Assembly: GCA_900169235.1 (NCBI GenBank)
Contig: FWCC01000177.1
Coordinates: 186,001 to 250,000, forward strand
Length of the DNA: 64,000 nt
DNA from: Zarea fungicola
Taxonomy: Eukaryota; Ascomycota; Sordariomycetes; Hypocreales; Cordycipitaceae
Direction of reading: 5' to 3'
The position numbers were made by a program, and so were the translations under genes. How positions within the stretch are numbered: the stretch's first letter is position 1; every line of letters starts with the position of its first letter. Below, piece after piece: positions 21,401 through 33,164 of this stretch. The notes under the pieces were generated by a model. It saw nothing but the letters and a program-made list of their open reading frames with translations, did not search any database and was not told the DNA's origin.

Positions 21401-24400
21401 TCTGTAATTACTTTTGCTCCAAAATTACTCCATAATGCCCACCATGGAGGTCTGGGGCCCGATACGACGAGGTGTGTCCCACCGGCCGGGTATCTTCCCG
21501 TTGGCTGTGGCAGCCACTAAAGCCCCATGTACTCTGAGTACCTAGTTAGTTACTCAGCGGTACTCAGTCGACCTGTAGTGTCTTGATTTGCGGTTACAAT
21601 AACCGTTTTGGGGCCCAAGCCAAGGAAAGAGGGAAGCCGAGGTTTTGCTACCACAATGTGAAATTGTGGCACCAGAGCTGGAGAAGGCTGCCGGTTTCTT
21701 CACTTTCTTTTCTTTTTCTTTTTGGGGGAGGGGGGTTTCGCGGTAGAGTGCCATGGCTTCATTTCAGAGAACGTATGGGCGTTGATGTCGTGACGGTCCT
21801 ACATGTACATAGTTGGCATCAGAAAGCGATGGACTGGCATGACGAGTCAGGCACAAGCAAGTCATGCGCTGCGGGACGGCGCGCAACAGGGCAACGACGG
21901 GCCTGGGCAAGATGCGAGCGAGGCCCGACTCGGCCACTAGGGCAGCTCGGTGCGGAGAGGCCTTCTGTTCTTGTTCAAGGCACCGGCAACGGCCTAACCA
22001 CGATTGGCTGTAGGGTCAATTGGTGGCTTAGGATGTCGAGCAAATTGGGCAGGGATTGCTGCGTGAGCATGGGTGGGCGACAATGGACACATCTATGTAT
22101 GCATGTACAATGTACGGTTGCAGCGCATCCTTGACCGGTGAGGAGACGATTGACGTTGGGAGGGCTTTTCCAGCAGGTGGCAGCCACGGATAGATTATGC
22201 GGTGCTACTGATGGATTAGCACCATGCAATGTGGAAAATGAGGCGTTGGGAACAAAACGGCAGCGTCGCATGGCATAAGCTAGGATTGGACTTGACTTGA
22301 AGCTGGCAACAAAAAAAAACAAAGACATCATCACCAAATCTTCTGTCGTACAAAACGGACAGAGACGCTCTGACCACCAACAAACGGGCGTTTGCCAGAA
22401 TAACCGAAACTGACAGGTAGAAAATAAGATTAAAAAAGAACCAACTGGTCAGGTACTCAGAGGACAGGTACTAGCCTCGACTAGACAATGGACTAATTGC
22501 CTGCTCAAATGGCACCTGGTACCTTATGCAGTTGGTACTTGGCTAAAGGCTGCATCTCGACCTGATCAAGGCCAGTCACTCTTCTTTTCCCTCTCCTCCA
22601 CCCCCGTCAGCCAACAATGCAACCTCCCTTGCCATGGATTGCCACCAGCAGCTCCAACATATTAATATTGTTTCCGGTCTGAATGCAAACCGTTTCGTCC
22701 AACCTGGGCTGTCCTCGCATCGCTCGTCTCCACCAACCTGCAGCATGCAGCAAGTGTGGGCGCGCTCTAGCCCAGCCCGCAAATGTATCCGTTCAGCCAG
22801 GATTACAGGATGGAAAGACCACCAAAAAAAAGGTCCGGAAGCTGTCGCTTCGCTGCTCGTGCTGGGGAGGTGCATTCTGCTGCTGCACGCAATTGTCCGA
22901 CAATGCAGAGTCTTCTGAATAGCACGCAAGCCCGGCAGGCAGGGCTGCGTCCTTGCCCATGTGGTGGCCCAGTCTGTGCCCTCGTCCGTGCTCAGGGAAA
23001 AAGAGAGATTCCGAAATTGAATCCAGCCTGTGACTGAAGATCTGCGCGCGCCATGTCTCGGCTGCGCTCGAACTACACGAGTACTATTCATCTTCCAAAA
23101 AGGAAAGACAACCCTTCAACGCAAAATGTACCGAGTGAAACCAAAATAGAAACGGCAAATAAATCAGAAACACGGACAAACTATTGTGCCCACCACACCG
23201 TCTGCAGACCTTCTTTTTTTTATTGACAGACGACTCTTGCATCAGCCAACGCCCTCAATTACGGCTGTAACGCCTCGTCTCGACCTCTGTCCTCCGTCGC
23301 TGCCGCCCCTCTCTGAGCTATCAACAAAGCCACCACGGACTTGCTCTCTCATAGCTACGTTATTATGTACACCCAGCTGCCGCACAACCTAACGTCTAGA
23401 GTTGATCCATGGGGGGGAAAATTGAACGTTGGCTTGGCAATTTATTACTCGGCGCCTTGTTCCCCCGCTTTCGAATTTTTCATCCTCATCTGCAGCTTCC
23501 TGGTCCAAAATCCGCAAGGGCTCCAACGCGGGCTGGCATCCACATGTTGACCGCATCCAACACCACCTCCACCACAACAAGACATCCAGCTAACCGCTCC
23601 GGTTGAAAAGTTCTTCTGCTGAGACCTCTTCCGAACCCCTCCGTGTCATATTTCAAGTCATGCAAACCTGGTAATTACGAGACTTCTCTTCCTGAGTAGC
23701 CTAGCTTGTTTGCTCTTTCGCACAATCCTCGGTGGCTTCCTTGTCAAATGCTGCCAGTTAATATACGCACCCTGGCATTTTGCATGGGCCCCCATGATAA
23801 GCGCCCAAACAGAGTACGAAGCAAAAAGTACATAAAGACAAGCCACCACAGATGAGGCCCCCCCTGCAGCCTGCTCCTCTCTCGCTCTAGCGCGTTGTCG
23901 TGCATCCTGGACCGCCCTCCATCATCTCCCATCCGCCCATGGTACGGAGTTCAATTACTAGGTACTCCATACGGAGTGTAGAGCAAGATGCCTTTTTACC
24001 ATGCAGCTGTATTCAGCATTGGGGGCTTGTTTTCTACCCAAACCCATCGCCCCGCGTAAACTCTGGCCGCAGATCCTGCGGCCGGCCCCAGCCTGCAGCA
24101 ATGCAAGTCAATCTTTCTTGCCGCCTCTTAGCCTTAGTTTAAATGCTTCGCCAGCATTTACTTCTGCTTTTGGCATAGCCATTACTTGTACTCTTCTCCT
24201 GTAGCGGACTATTCCAGACGTGCATGGTCCTTGACCTTGACGGATTCCAGTAAAGCCGTGTCCAGCGCACAGGTCGTCAATGCGCTTCGACAGGTCACAA
24301 AGTTGATACAGACATCCAAATGTTATATTTTATACGGGGTATTTGAGTCGCGGTTGAAAGAATTAAACTGTCTCTGTTTTATGCCGTCGAGACTGTGTTG

Positions 24401-26416
24401 TTGTATGCACAGTATTTGGCATCCAGCAAAGTACAGCTATTGCTGCAGTTAGATACGCAACAGGAACATGGTCAAAAGACATCATTCAGCGCCCTTGGAG
24501 TTTGGTGGTATAATTTCAATTACTTTTTCGCCAAGTTATTTGGTCTCGTTATTTACTCCATGTCGAGTCTCGTTTATTGTTGAGTTTGTCCCATCTACTT
24601 TAATGTTTGCCCTCTTAGCCTGGCCACTGCAATTAAGACCTGGATCCCTAGAATCGCTCCCAAGACATTTAGAGTGCATTTAGATTGCATTTAGATTAAC
24701 TTGCATTCTCCAAATTGAATTTAAGCCTTACTCTGGAATTTTTCTTAATGTTAAACCTCGATCCCCATGTAGCATACGCATATCATTTTTGATTAGGCGC
24801 AGCAATATTGAATTCCATCTATTTCGGGAGCAGATTTACCCTACAGCTTCTCCATGTCTGGCCACTCAAATTGGTGACAGATTTTCGCTACTACGCATGT
24901 ACCTCCATCGGTTTCTTTTTTTTTTTCGCCTCAGTCCCGAGGATTGGTTCGTTGCTGAAACAATAATAAATTAAGAGGAGCAGAAGCCCCAGGCTCGAGG
25001 GGGCACACAGCCTTGGAATATCTCCCCGATCCAAGACAACGGCGGATTGCGGCAAGTATCATATCCCATGCCCCCAGCAGCATTCATCATTTAGTAGCAG
25101 GACTGGCATTTAATCTTGAAAGAAGAAGAAGCACAGAAGCGAGTCCTCTGCACTGTAGTTTCACGTCGTCAATCATAACTTGAGCTGATGGACTTGGATT
25201 ATCCCCACTGTCATAATCTGGACGGAAATTTACATATGCACATATGCACATATAGCTTTGAGATGTATAGACGATTACAAGGTTCGAAAAATACAATGGT
25301 TCTAGAAGTTTGGTCCAATCTTGCTGGCTCTACATGTAAGCACCCCAACGTAACGTCTGCAGTTTACCTTTTTTGTTTGCTGGATACTCATACTCATAAA
25401 GAAAGCCCTGCTCTGGTGTCCATGTCATCACTCTTATCGGAGCCTGACTTGCAAACACATATCATGCGGAAAGGATGGTGAATACGAAAAGACAGGGCAA
25501 CTCAAGAGGACTTTGACGGTGCGCAAGCCTGCTTTTTTTTGTGTCCTGCGACTGTTCCATTCGGAGATTGGAAACACAACGCTGTCTGATCTCTTTTCTT
25601 CTTTTCCTTTTTGTGATCGGTCATCCTTGACATGGTGAGACAAGCGTTTCAAGCTGCAAAGTTTGACAGAAAGACTGGTCGCCAATACGTCACTGGCATT
25701 AGTCAAAGCTTTTCATGGGTCATTTCTGCTCTGGCTGAATGGCACTTATTTCTGTTCAGTGTTGGCTAGCTCTTTTTGCTCAGCACACGACACTTGGATC
25801 TAGTTTTGTTAGAAAGGAGCCCGATTTTGATATATATATTTCTTTCTCAAGATATTTCCTTGTACCTCTAACCCATCTGATGCAATATGTACATATATTT
25901 TGTCCGTCCATTCCCACCACAGAGCATACCATTCTGACCAAAAAAATAGATAAAAACATCGCGAACCCCCTGCAAAACCCAAAACAAGGATTATTTTTAC
26001 GCCTGTCAAATATGTCTGGGACTACAACTGCACAGCCCCGGACTGTTTGATCCGTTTTGTCATTCCTCGTTGTCTCTTATCGTCCAAGTTATCCAACATC
26101 TTATACCCGGAATAAAAAAAAACTTGGCTGTGAAACCCAAGTGGTTAAAGTAGCGGCTCCGCTCCCACCAGTTTTCCCCCTTACACCCCGAACGCCAGGA
26201 ACAAAGTCCAGAACCGAATGCTCCATAGCTCGACGACGGGCCGAGGGCACCAGTCATCCCTTCCATAGGAGCCTGATGAACAACCCAGGGCCGCCTTGGA
26301 CACAAAATATGGGTCATGCCTGGAGCGTTCGTGTGCCCAAGGTAACCTTTCCGGCGGAGACAGTCTCTCCTTTCTTTTGTCGCAGATTCCCCGCCATTTC
26401 TCGTGAATGGAATGAA
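18446..26416. other. 8 kb gene desert upstream of the CENP-B-like gene
   Basis: I find no gene with a recognisable domain or consistent exon structure in this 7,971 bp. Open frames here are short, change frame often and lack family motifs. The left part must contain the promoter and probably a long 5' leader of the CENP-B-like gene; the far right is the 3' flank of DRG1. Pieces worth naming are a copy of the tacggagt/gtactcc motif pair near 23942-23976, gtactc-rich stretches at about 21530-21570 and 22450-22475, and an AT-rich section (about 24280-24980) with an 11 bp direct repeat. Non-coding RNAs or decayed repeats cannot be excluded. Confidence 0.55.
24676..24697. repeat. Two tandem copies of an 11 bp unit
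   Basis: gcatttagatt occurs twice in direct tandem within AT-rich intergenic DNA. Small and probably neutral. Confidence 0.9.
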
Positions 26417-28038
26417 TCATCGCTTGACAATGGTGACTAGTAAAGGAGATTTCGTTAGTGACGGAGCGCTTGTCACGATTGGCGGAATTGCTCCCGGCGT
26501 ATGTGGATCGCCACAGGACACTTTTACTTACCGACATCCTCGTCCTCCAATTCGTGAGCCAATCCGACTCTTTGAGGCTGATGCTTGACGGATTTGCCGT
26601 AGACAATGGCAGTCTTGAACACTTCAATAATACTTCTGTGAATGGCATTGCACTGTAGTCAGTAGTATGGTTAGCAAGGAAAACGACAAGAAACAAGTGA
26701 TAAAAGTTCGACGTACAAAGTCTTCGACTGTAGATTTGTTGGCCCTCAAAACGACAGGGGCAGAGTAGTCCGGCTGTTTGCCCTTGGGCTTCGTGTAGAC
26801 ACGCTTAAGGTTGAGTTTCTCCCACATGGACTCCATGAGCTCATCGATATTCCAACCGTGCTCGGAGCTGATTGGGACAGAGTTGGGGATTCTGTAGAGC
26901 AGATCCAGCTCCTCGATGCTGATGGCATCAATCTTGTTGAGGCAGTAGACGACAGGAATATAACTGCAGGAGAATTAGCATCGGCCGTCGTCCACTCGTC
27001 CCGTTTCTACCATTGTCCTGATTTTTCTTACCTTCTGCTGCGTGCCTCCAGAATGTCAATCAAGTCATCGACTGTTGCGTCACAGCGAATGGTGATATCC
27101 GCCGAGTTGATTCTGTACTCGCTCATGACGGCCTTGATCTCGTCATTATCAATGTGTGTGAGAGGCATCGTGCTCGTAATGTTGAGACCGCCCTTATCCT
27201 TCTTCTTGAACGTAATGTTGGGCGGCGACTTGTTGATTCGGATACCAAATCCTTCCAATTCGGCCTCGATGACGCGCTTATCCGTCAGCGGCTTGTTGAC
27301 GTCGAGGACGATGAAGATTAAGTGGCATGTCTTGGCCACGGCAATAACTTGACGACCTCTACCACGACCATCCTTTGCACCCTCGATAATACCAGGCAAA
27401 TCGATAATTTGTAGAGGTGCACCTAAATACCACCCCCGGTCAGCATTTTAACCGCTTTTTCAAAAAGGCAGCCAGCATATACCATTGTAGACGACTTGTC
27501 CGGGCACGGACGTCAGCGTTGTGAACTCGTATGCGGCCGCCTCAGAATGCTGGCCGGTCAGACGACTCATCAGCGTACTCTTTCCCACAGACGGGAAGCC
27601 AATGAATCCGATACTGGCAACACCAGTTCTAGCCACGTCGAAACCTGTGCCGCCGCCACCACCGCCACTAGTGGGCATAAGCAGCTCGCGCTTCAGCTTG
27701 GCCAGTTTGGCCTTTAATTGACCCAAATGGTAGGAGGTGGCCTTATTCTTTTGGGTCTTGGCCATCTAATGATGGAGTAAACAAGCTCTTGTCAGTATAT
27801 GGTCCTCTCAACATCGTGGGCTGCCCTCAAACTCGACTGCGCACGGTCGCAACTCCAACCGGCCTGGGCCACGAGGAGCAATAATGAACTCGAAAATTTG
27901 GGGGGTTATTCAGGCAGGAAAGGGACGTACTTCGGCCTCGACCTCTTTAATCTATAAAAATCCAGCCGTTAGCAACAGTTTCATTTCTCCATTGGCCTAT
28001 CCTCGTAAAAGCCCTACCTTATCCACAATCGTCGACAT
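26417..28038 (-). CDS. RBG1: Developmentally regulated GTP-binding protein 1 (Rbg1/DRG1)
   Basis: Translation-associated Obg-family GTPase; in yeast it binds Tma46 and polysomes. Seven exons in gene order: 28018-28038, 27951-27930+ (27931-27951), 27483-27765, 27032-27422, 26717-26963, 26532-26652 and 26417-26436, giving 367 residues, exactly the family length. The first two coding exons are 21 nt each (MSTIVDK and IKEVEAE). Visible motifs are G1 GFPSVGKST (70-78), G3 DLPG (116-119), G4 NKID (248-251), the HTH-like [13 protein letters not shown] before G1, and the C-terminal TGS domain ([23 protein letters not shown]). The last exon is 20 nt. Six introns in 1.6 kb make it the most intron-dense gene of the window. 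Confidence 0.96.
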
Positions 28039-28913
28039 GATGGCCAACCTCTCGCAGGTTACTTGCGATAGTTTCAAATAAGTCGACTAACTCTTCGATA
28101 ATAATTTGGCCGTACTCAACAACACACAGTTGAAGGAGAATGGGTCACAGTGAAAGACTTTGATTTTCGAACTTTGGAGAGTGTCGTCCTTCAAGAATCT
28201 TTGGTGGGCTAGGTGGGGTAATTTTTTCTGAAGCGGCGTCCAATGATGTCAGGCTAAGAATTTTGTGGCCAGCTTAGTCATATTCCTCTTTTTAGTGACC
28301 TTCCATTTACATGGATGGACCTCATGCACATGAAACAGCTCACTCTTGAATCAACTCTCCTTCATCGAGTTTATTTACAGGTTGTTGGTTGTAGGTTGTA
28401 GCTAGTACACAAGTGGCCGAAACTTAGAGCGCGCTTTATCTAAATTCAACCCAAAAATGGAACCCCGGTTCCAGGCAAATCATCTTACAAGAACATTATA
28501 GGCGTGACACATGACGGGACATGAATTTGCAAAACACCCAAAAGCAGACGAGGTTCGTCAATCAAAAGAACGAAACCAAGAAACAATCCCTGCAGAGTTG
28601 AAAAAAAAATTGAATGGTAAGGAAACTGATGCCCAGTCTGGGCGGTGCGTTACAACATTTGAGCTTGTACCAAAGCCCCCTCATCAACAAATATACCAAC
28701 ACGCCCCTGTCCTAGGGTATAACCACCAAATGCGAGCCCATCACGCTAACACAGCTAAAAACCAATACTCGCCTGTACGCGAGAGCTATTTGACAAGAAG
28801 AAGTATAAACAAAGGTAGAAGTAAACGTCGAAAGATCGGATAAAATGGTGTTGATGTATGTCGTATAAGTGGGTAAAAGTCCTATATCCCACTAGTAGTA
28901 GTAAGTGTGGCGG
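28039..28913. promoter_or_regulatory. Intergenic, promoter of DRG1 and 3' flank of Hos4-like gene
   Basis: 875 bp between two minus-strand genes. No gene is seen. The part next to 28038 should hold the DRG1 promoter and leader; an A-rich stretch lies around 28590-28610. Confidence 0.45.
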
Positions 28914-31900
28914 CTAATGAGAGTCGCCGTTGACAGTAACACTGGGAGCCTCGACATGCCCATGGCCATGTCCATGGCCATTGGTACCATTAATGAGTTT
29001 AGCCTCAAGTGCTGATGTGTGCACGCCGTTCGGCAGAGTCGGTTTTTGCTGCCCGTTGATGAGATGCTCAAGACCCTGCTCCAAGCAAAGCTTCTCGTAA
29101 TCCGGGTCATCAGGGAAGACTTGAATGAGCCCCCGTCGCGGGACTCGCTTTTCTGGAAATGGAGTGTTGCTGATCAAGTGTTTCGTGGGGACATCTTCGC
29201 GCACAAAATGGCCACCAAGATAGTACTTGTGGCGAGGTGCGAAGCCAAAGAAGCGGTCGGCGCCGGGATCCTGTTTCCATTTTTGTGGTGCCTTCCAGCC
29301 CACTACCTGTGCTTCGCTCTCAAGCAGTTCACGGTACTCGACAGCGAGAGTGACATTGCGAAGGTGAGGAATGTTGGATACTGTGTAAAGCAAATCTGAG
29401 AGCTTGACGAAAAACATGTCTGTGGCCTCGTAGCGTTCCCAAGCAGCTTGTTTTAGTTGTTGTTTCGTCTGGAAGCTCATGGATGCAGGATGTTGGTCGT
29501 TGTAATAGTCCGGTAGCTGCTGGCCGATATCCCAGTACTTTTCGGATAACAAAGAGTAGAGCTCCCATTCCGTCCGCCAGAGAGTAATTTTTGCCAGTCG
29601 AGAAACGGGGGCCCGTTCCCAGCCAGTATATCGGGAGAGGTCAAGATCCTTCTCACCGAGGAGTAGAGCAACATGGGTGTTGAGAACCCACTGTTCGCGA
29701 CCTTCAGCGGTTCCTGTGGCGAGGGGGCGAATAGTGTCGTAGCGAACACCAGACATATATCGGAACTTTTCCGCCACGCTTGACAGCTTAGGGTTCGGGC
29801 AGACCTGCAGCCATCGAATCAAAGGTGGTAGCTTATCCAAGCGCATGCGTTCCTGTTCCTCACGTAACCGCCGGGCTTCAGCTTCTCGTGCGGCGCGCTT
29901 ACGCTCAAGTTCCTCACGGTGCCGGCGCTCGCGTTCTTTGCGTTCCTCTTCTTCCTGTTGTCGCTTCGCTTCTTCAGCTTCACGCTCCAACTGCTCGCGA
30001 TGCTGGCGCTCTTCCTCCTCTCGTTGCTTCTTTTCCTCTTCTTCCTTTTTACGTTTCTCTTCTTCTTCCCGTTGTCGTGCTGCTTCAACCTCACGGCGCT
30101 GGCGCTCCTCTTCCTTGGCCTTTTTCTCCTCCTCTTCCCTACGACGGGCCTCTTCTTCCTCGACCCGTTTCTTCTCCTCGGCAGCAGCAGCAGCAGCGGC
30201 TTCTTCTTCCTTCTTCTTCTTAGCAGCCTCGGCTTCTTCAGCCTTTGCCGCGCTTGGCTCCTTCAAAGGCGCCTCCGTCATGGCGACGTCAATATCCTCA
30301 GACTTGATCTTAACCTTGTCAGCAGAAAGAGAACGATCAGAGTTGCGCCGGCTGGCTTCCTTTGACCTCTTCTCGTGCCCGAGGTCTTCGTCGCTTCCAC
30401 CCTTGTTGCTCTTCTTCGATTTATCATCCAAGCCTGACCGCTTTGTCTTCTTCTCGGGAACATCCCCATCTATGCGACGGCGTTTGGTCGGAAATTCAGA
30501 GTCATCTTTGTCTGCATCAGCAGATTGATCAGGAGTAAGACTACTGCGGTGCCTCTTTGATGTCGAGTCGCTTTCTCGAGAGGGATCACGTTTGAGCGCC
30601 TTGGTCCTGTCGTGATACTTTTCCGACAGTTTTGCTTTGTCCGAGGCATCTTCATTGCGAGATGCTCGTGGGCTTGTAGGCTCTTTTGCGCCAGAGCCAA
30701 CCTTGTGCTTTTTCTCCCTCTCGCCCCGGAGTTCACCCTTGGAGACAAGTTTTCGGCGCGGTTTGACAGATTCACCGTCCGAGGACACTGCGGCGGCATC
30801 TGATTCCACTCGCTTTACCTTGGATGATTTGTGTTGAACATTTGGCGAAGCCTCACGATCTGAACCTTGCACAACTGCAAGTTTTTCTTCTTTTCGAGGA
30901 CGACCCGGACCACGTTTCGGAGTTTCGTCGTCGCCATGGGTTGAGAATGAGTCTGATCGTCTCTTACTTGTCTGCCCATCAGGCTTAGAGCTGATTTTGC
31001 GTTTCTGCTCAGTATCGCGAGGTGGACTTTGCAGGCTTTTGCGATCACGCTTGGCATCAGCGCGCGCTTCCTCACGCTTCGCACGCTTTTCCTCCCGTTC
31101 ACGCTCTTTGCGATCGGGTGATTTGTTAGGCAACCCGTCTTTGTGCGTACGCTTGTATTCGTCATACGCATTACGAAGGATGTTTTCCTCGTCTTTCCAA
31201 TTCGGGCCTTGACGACGGCGGGCAATTTCGTAGTATGTCTCGCCCTTGAATCTCCGAGTTGGGTCGAACCCTTGCTGCTCCAGTAACAAATCAACCACCT
31301 TGATATTCTCTTGGCCGATAGCAGCAAGGATGGGCGTTGCAAATTCGGATGGTAGGCTTGACACGGGGCCTGGGTCTGCATTGGCACCGCCAAGGCCTAG
31401 TAGCAGCTGGATAACAAGATCATGGCCGCCTCGTGCGGCAGCGACCATGGACTCCGCATCGTCGAACCCCTCTTTCACTTGCAGAATACGGGCCACGGTT
31501 TCTTCATCGCCACGTCCAGCAGCTTGGCGCAGTGTCTTGTCGTCTAATGGCATATAAAGAAGGTCATTGCGCGTTTTCGTTGCGCGTCCAGTGGTGCTGC
31601 GCCTTCCGCTTGGAAGGGAAGCCGCAGGTGACCGACGGGGGCTTTCCGGTGCATGCGAGTCGCGAGCATCGAAATCAGGGTGTGAATTGCGGTCTTCCGA
31701 AATTCGACTTCTATCGCCAGCCTTCTTCTTCTTTGCGGTGAGCAACAGTGCTCGGATCTCATCCGCATGGCTGGTTTCTTCCGTCACTCTGTCAATTGGT
31801 TCCTCTCCGTTCACATTAGCTTTGCGAGGATTAACACCAGCAGCCAAAAGCAGCTTCACAACTTTAATGTGGCCGTTGTCGACAGCGTCGAGTAATGGTG

Positions 31901-33164
31901 TGTCTTTGTCATAGTTGACACAGTCCAGATTACAACCTGCTTCGATCAAGAGCTTGACAATATCCTCGCATCCGTGAATGGAGGCTATCTGAAGTGGCGT
32001 ATTGCCAGCGTAATCAGCCACGTTTAGGTCCTCTGGTCGCTCTTCGAGACGCTGCTTGACACCGTCGTATTCACCACGGGCACAGGCACGGGCCAGCAGT
32101 GTTTGACCGTGTGCGTCCAGATGCTTCTTGTGAGGTCCAATTTTGGCAGGAGAGATGTGGGATTCGGAATTTGAGGGTGTGACGAGGTTTCGCAGTTTGG
32201 TACTACGAGGGTGAGGACTACCACTCGCCGAGGAGTCGTCGGATTGGTATTCTGTAGATTGGAGGGGTGGTGGTAGGCGCTTCTTTTTCTGGCTGAGACC
32301 GTTGGATGATGGCAATTGAGTAGATATACTTCGGCGATGCTGCCTGGGAGGAGGGGAACGGGACTGCATTCTGATGTCATGCTGAGATCTCGAAGAGACT
32401 CGGGCGTCCCTCGAGCTGCGCGGTACGTCGATGCCTGCGGATGTGGTGCGTTGGCGCCTAGCCTTGCGTCCATCAGCTTCGTCGTCGTCGGATTCGGCTT
32501 TCGGGGCCTTTCGTTTTTGAGATGGCAATCTGTCGCCAGCCTTGGCTTTTTCTCTCAGCGATGGTTTTGATGATTTATGCGTGGAGTCTTCCGAGTCTGA
32601 TTCAGAGGCGGCGGCGGCATCCGACCGTGAACGCTGTCGGCGGTGCTGAAGCCGTCGATGTGTTTGCGTGGGCGAATTCGGTACGGAGCTCAGGCCACTA
32701 GATCCTCCATCTTTGCCCCGGGAATGGCTGTCCTTTTCGCCCAGCCTAGAGCCGGCGGAGCTGGAGAGACGCTTCCTCCTCGGAGCATCGACTGAACGAG
32801 CACCCCCAGTCGCTCGTGACTCGACGTCGGGCCTGGAGGCTGCGACTTTTGATTTCGATACATCGCCGTCGCTTTCGCTCTTGTCTTCTTGCCTCACCTT
32901 GCGAATCTTGGAGGGCGAGTGGCCATCCTTGCCAGGCAGCACAATGGTTTCGGCATCCGAGTCGCGGTCATCGGTGCCATCATCGGCGCGGGGGCCGGAC
33001 GCGGAGGCAGCGCCAGACTTTGACCTGTTTTCTGTTGATGAGCTGCCGGATTTTGCGTCGAGGGAGGGGACGTTTTTTAGGTCGACGTGAGAGGCCCGGC
33101 GCCGCTGAGGGGAAGCAGCCGAGGGCCGCGTCGGGTCGGTCTCGGCGGCATTCTGCACATCCAT
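28914..33164 (-). CDS. Ankyrin-repeat protein, Set3-complex Hos4-like
   Basis: Single open frame of 1,416 residues with no intron needed. The first 340 residues are Ser/Arg/Lys-rich and disordered. Ankyrin repeats occupy about 350-460 (HGQTLLARACARGEYDGVKQ, AGNTPLQIASIHGCEDIVKL, DTPLLDAVDNGHIKVVKLLL), and a second ankyrin-like group lies at about 540-680 (LRQAAGRGDEETVARIL, TPILAAIGQENIKVVDLLLE). A long Glu/Arg/Lys coiled coil spans about 975-1110, and a globular conserved C-terminal domain (about 1115-1340, VRYDTIRPLATGTAEGREQW through PFPEKRVPRRGLIQVFPDDP) follows. This architecture matches the fungal Hos4-type subunit of the Set3 histone deacetylase complex; that assignment is by architecture and motif memory. 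Nuclear location fits the many basic clusters. An out-of-frame ATG lies 5 nt upstream of the start. Confidence 0.8.
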   Translation of the reverse strand: MDVQNAAETDPTRPSAASPQRRRASHVDLKNVPSLDAKSGSSSTENRSKSGAASASGPRADDGTDDRDSDAETIVLPGKDGHSPSKIRKVRQEDKSESDGDVSKSKVAASRPDVESRATGGARSVDAPRRKRLSSSAGSRLGEKDSHSRGKDGGSSGLSSVPNSPTQTHRRLQHRRQRSRSDAAAASESDSEDSTHKSSKPSLREKAKAGDRLPSQKRKAPKAESDDDEADGRKARRQRTTSAGIDVPRSSRDARVSSRSQHDIRMQSRSPPPRQHRRSISTQLPSSNGLSQKKKRLPPPLQSTEYQSDDSSASGSPHPRSTKLRNLVTPSNSESHISPAKIGPHKKHLDAHGQTLLARACARGEYDGVKQRLEERPEDLNVADYAGNTPLQIASIHGCEDIVKLLIEAGCNLDCVNYDKDTPLLDAVDNGHIKVVKLLLAAGVNPRKANVNGEEPIDRVTEETSHADEIRALLLTAKKKKAGDRSRISEDRNSHPDFDARDSHAPESPRRSPAASLPSGRRSTTGRATKTRNDLLYMPLDDKTLRQAAGRGDEETVARILQVKEGFDDAESMVAAARGGHDLVIQLLLGLGGANADPGPVSSLPSEFATPILAAIGQENIKVVDLLLEQQGFDPTRRFKGETYYEIARRRQGPNWKDEENILRNAYDEYKRTHKDGLPNKSPDRKEREREEKRAKREEARADAKRDRKSLQSPPRDTEQKRKISSKPDGQTSKRRSDSFSTHGDDETPKRGPGRPRKEEKLAVVQGSDREASPNVQHKSSKVKRVESDAAAVSSDGESVKPRRKLVSKGELRGEREKKHKVGSGAKEPTSPRASRNEDASDKAKLSEKYHDRTKALKRDPSRESDSTSKRHRSSLTPDQSADADKDDSEFPTKRRRIDGDVPEKKTKRSGLDDKSKKSNKGGSDEDLGHEKRSKEASRRNSDRSLSADKVKIKSEDIDVAMTEAPLKEPSAAKAEEAEAAKKKKEEEAAAAAAAEEKKRVEEEEARRREEEEKKAKEEERQRREVEAARQREEEEKRKKEEEEKKQREEEERQHREQLEREAEEAKRQQEEEERKERERRHREELERKRAAREAEARRLREEQERMRLDKLPPLIRWLQVCPNPKLSSVAEKFRYMSGVRYDTIRPLATGTAEGREQWVLNTHVALLLGEKDLDLSRYTGWERAPVSRLAKITLWRTEWELYSLLSEKYWDIGQQLPDYYNDQHPASMSFQTKQQLKQAAWERYEATDMFFVKLSDLLYTVSNIPHLRNVTLAVEYRELLESEAQVVGWKAPQKWKQDPGADRFFGFAPRHKYYLGGHFVREDVPTKHLISNTPFPEKRVPRRGLIQVFPDDPDYEKLCLEQGLEHLINGQQKPTLPNGVHTSALEAKLINGTNGHGHGHGHVEAPSVTVNGDSH

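Noticed and set aside
22576..23091. 171-codon minus-strand frame in the 8 kb desert
   Set aside because: Cys/Trp/Arg/Ser composition without domain or splice context; overlaps other open frames on the opposite strand.
25270..25300. B-box-like ggttcgaaaaat
   Set aside because: No matching A-box or acceptor stem at tRNA distance.
18446..26416. Intact LTR or DNA transposon in the desert
   Set aside because: No reverse transcriptase, integrase or transposase motif and no terminal repeats were found by eye.
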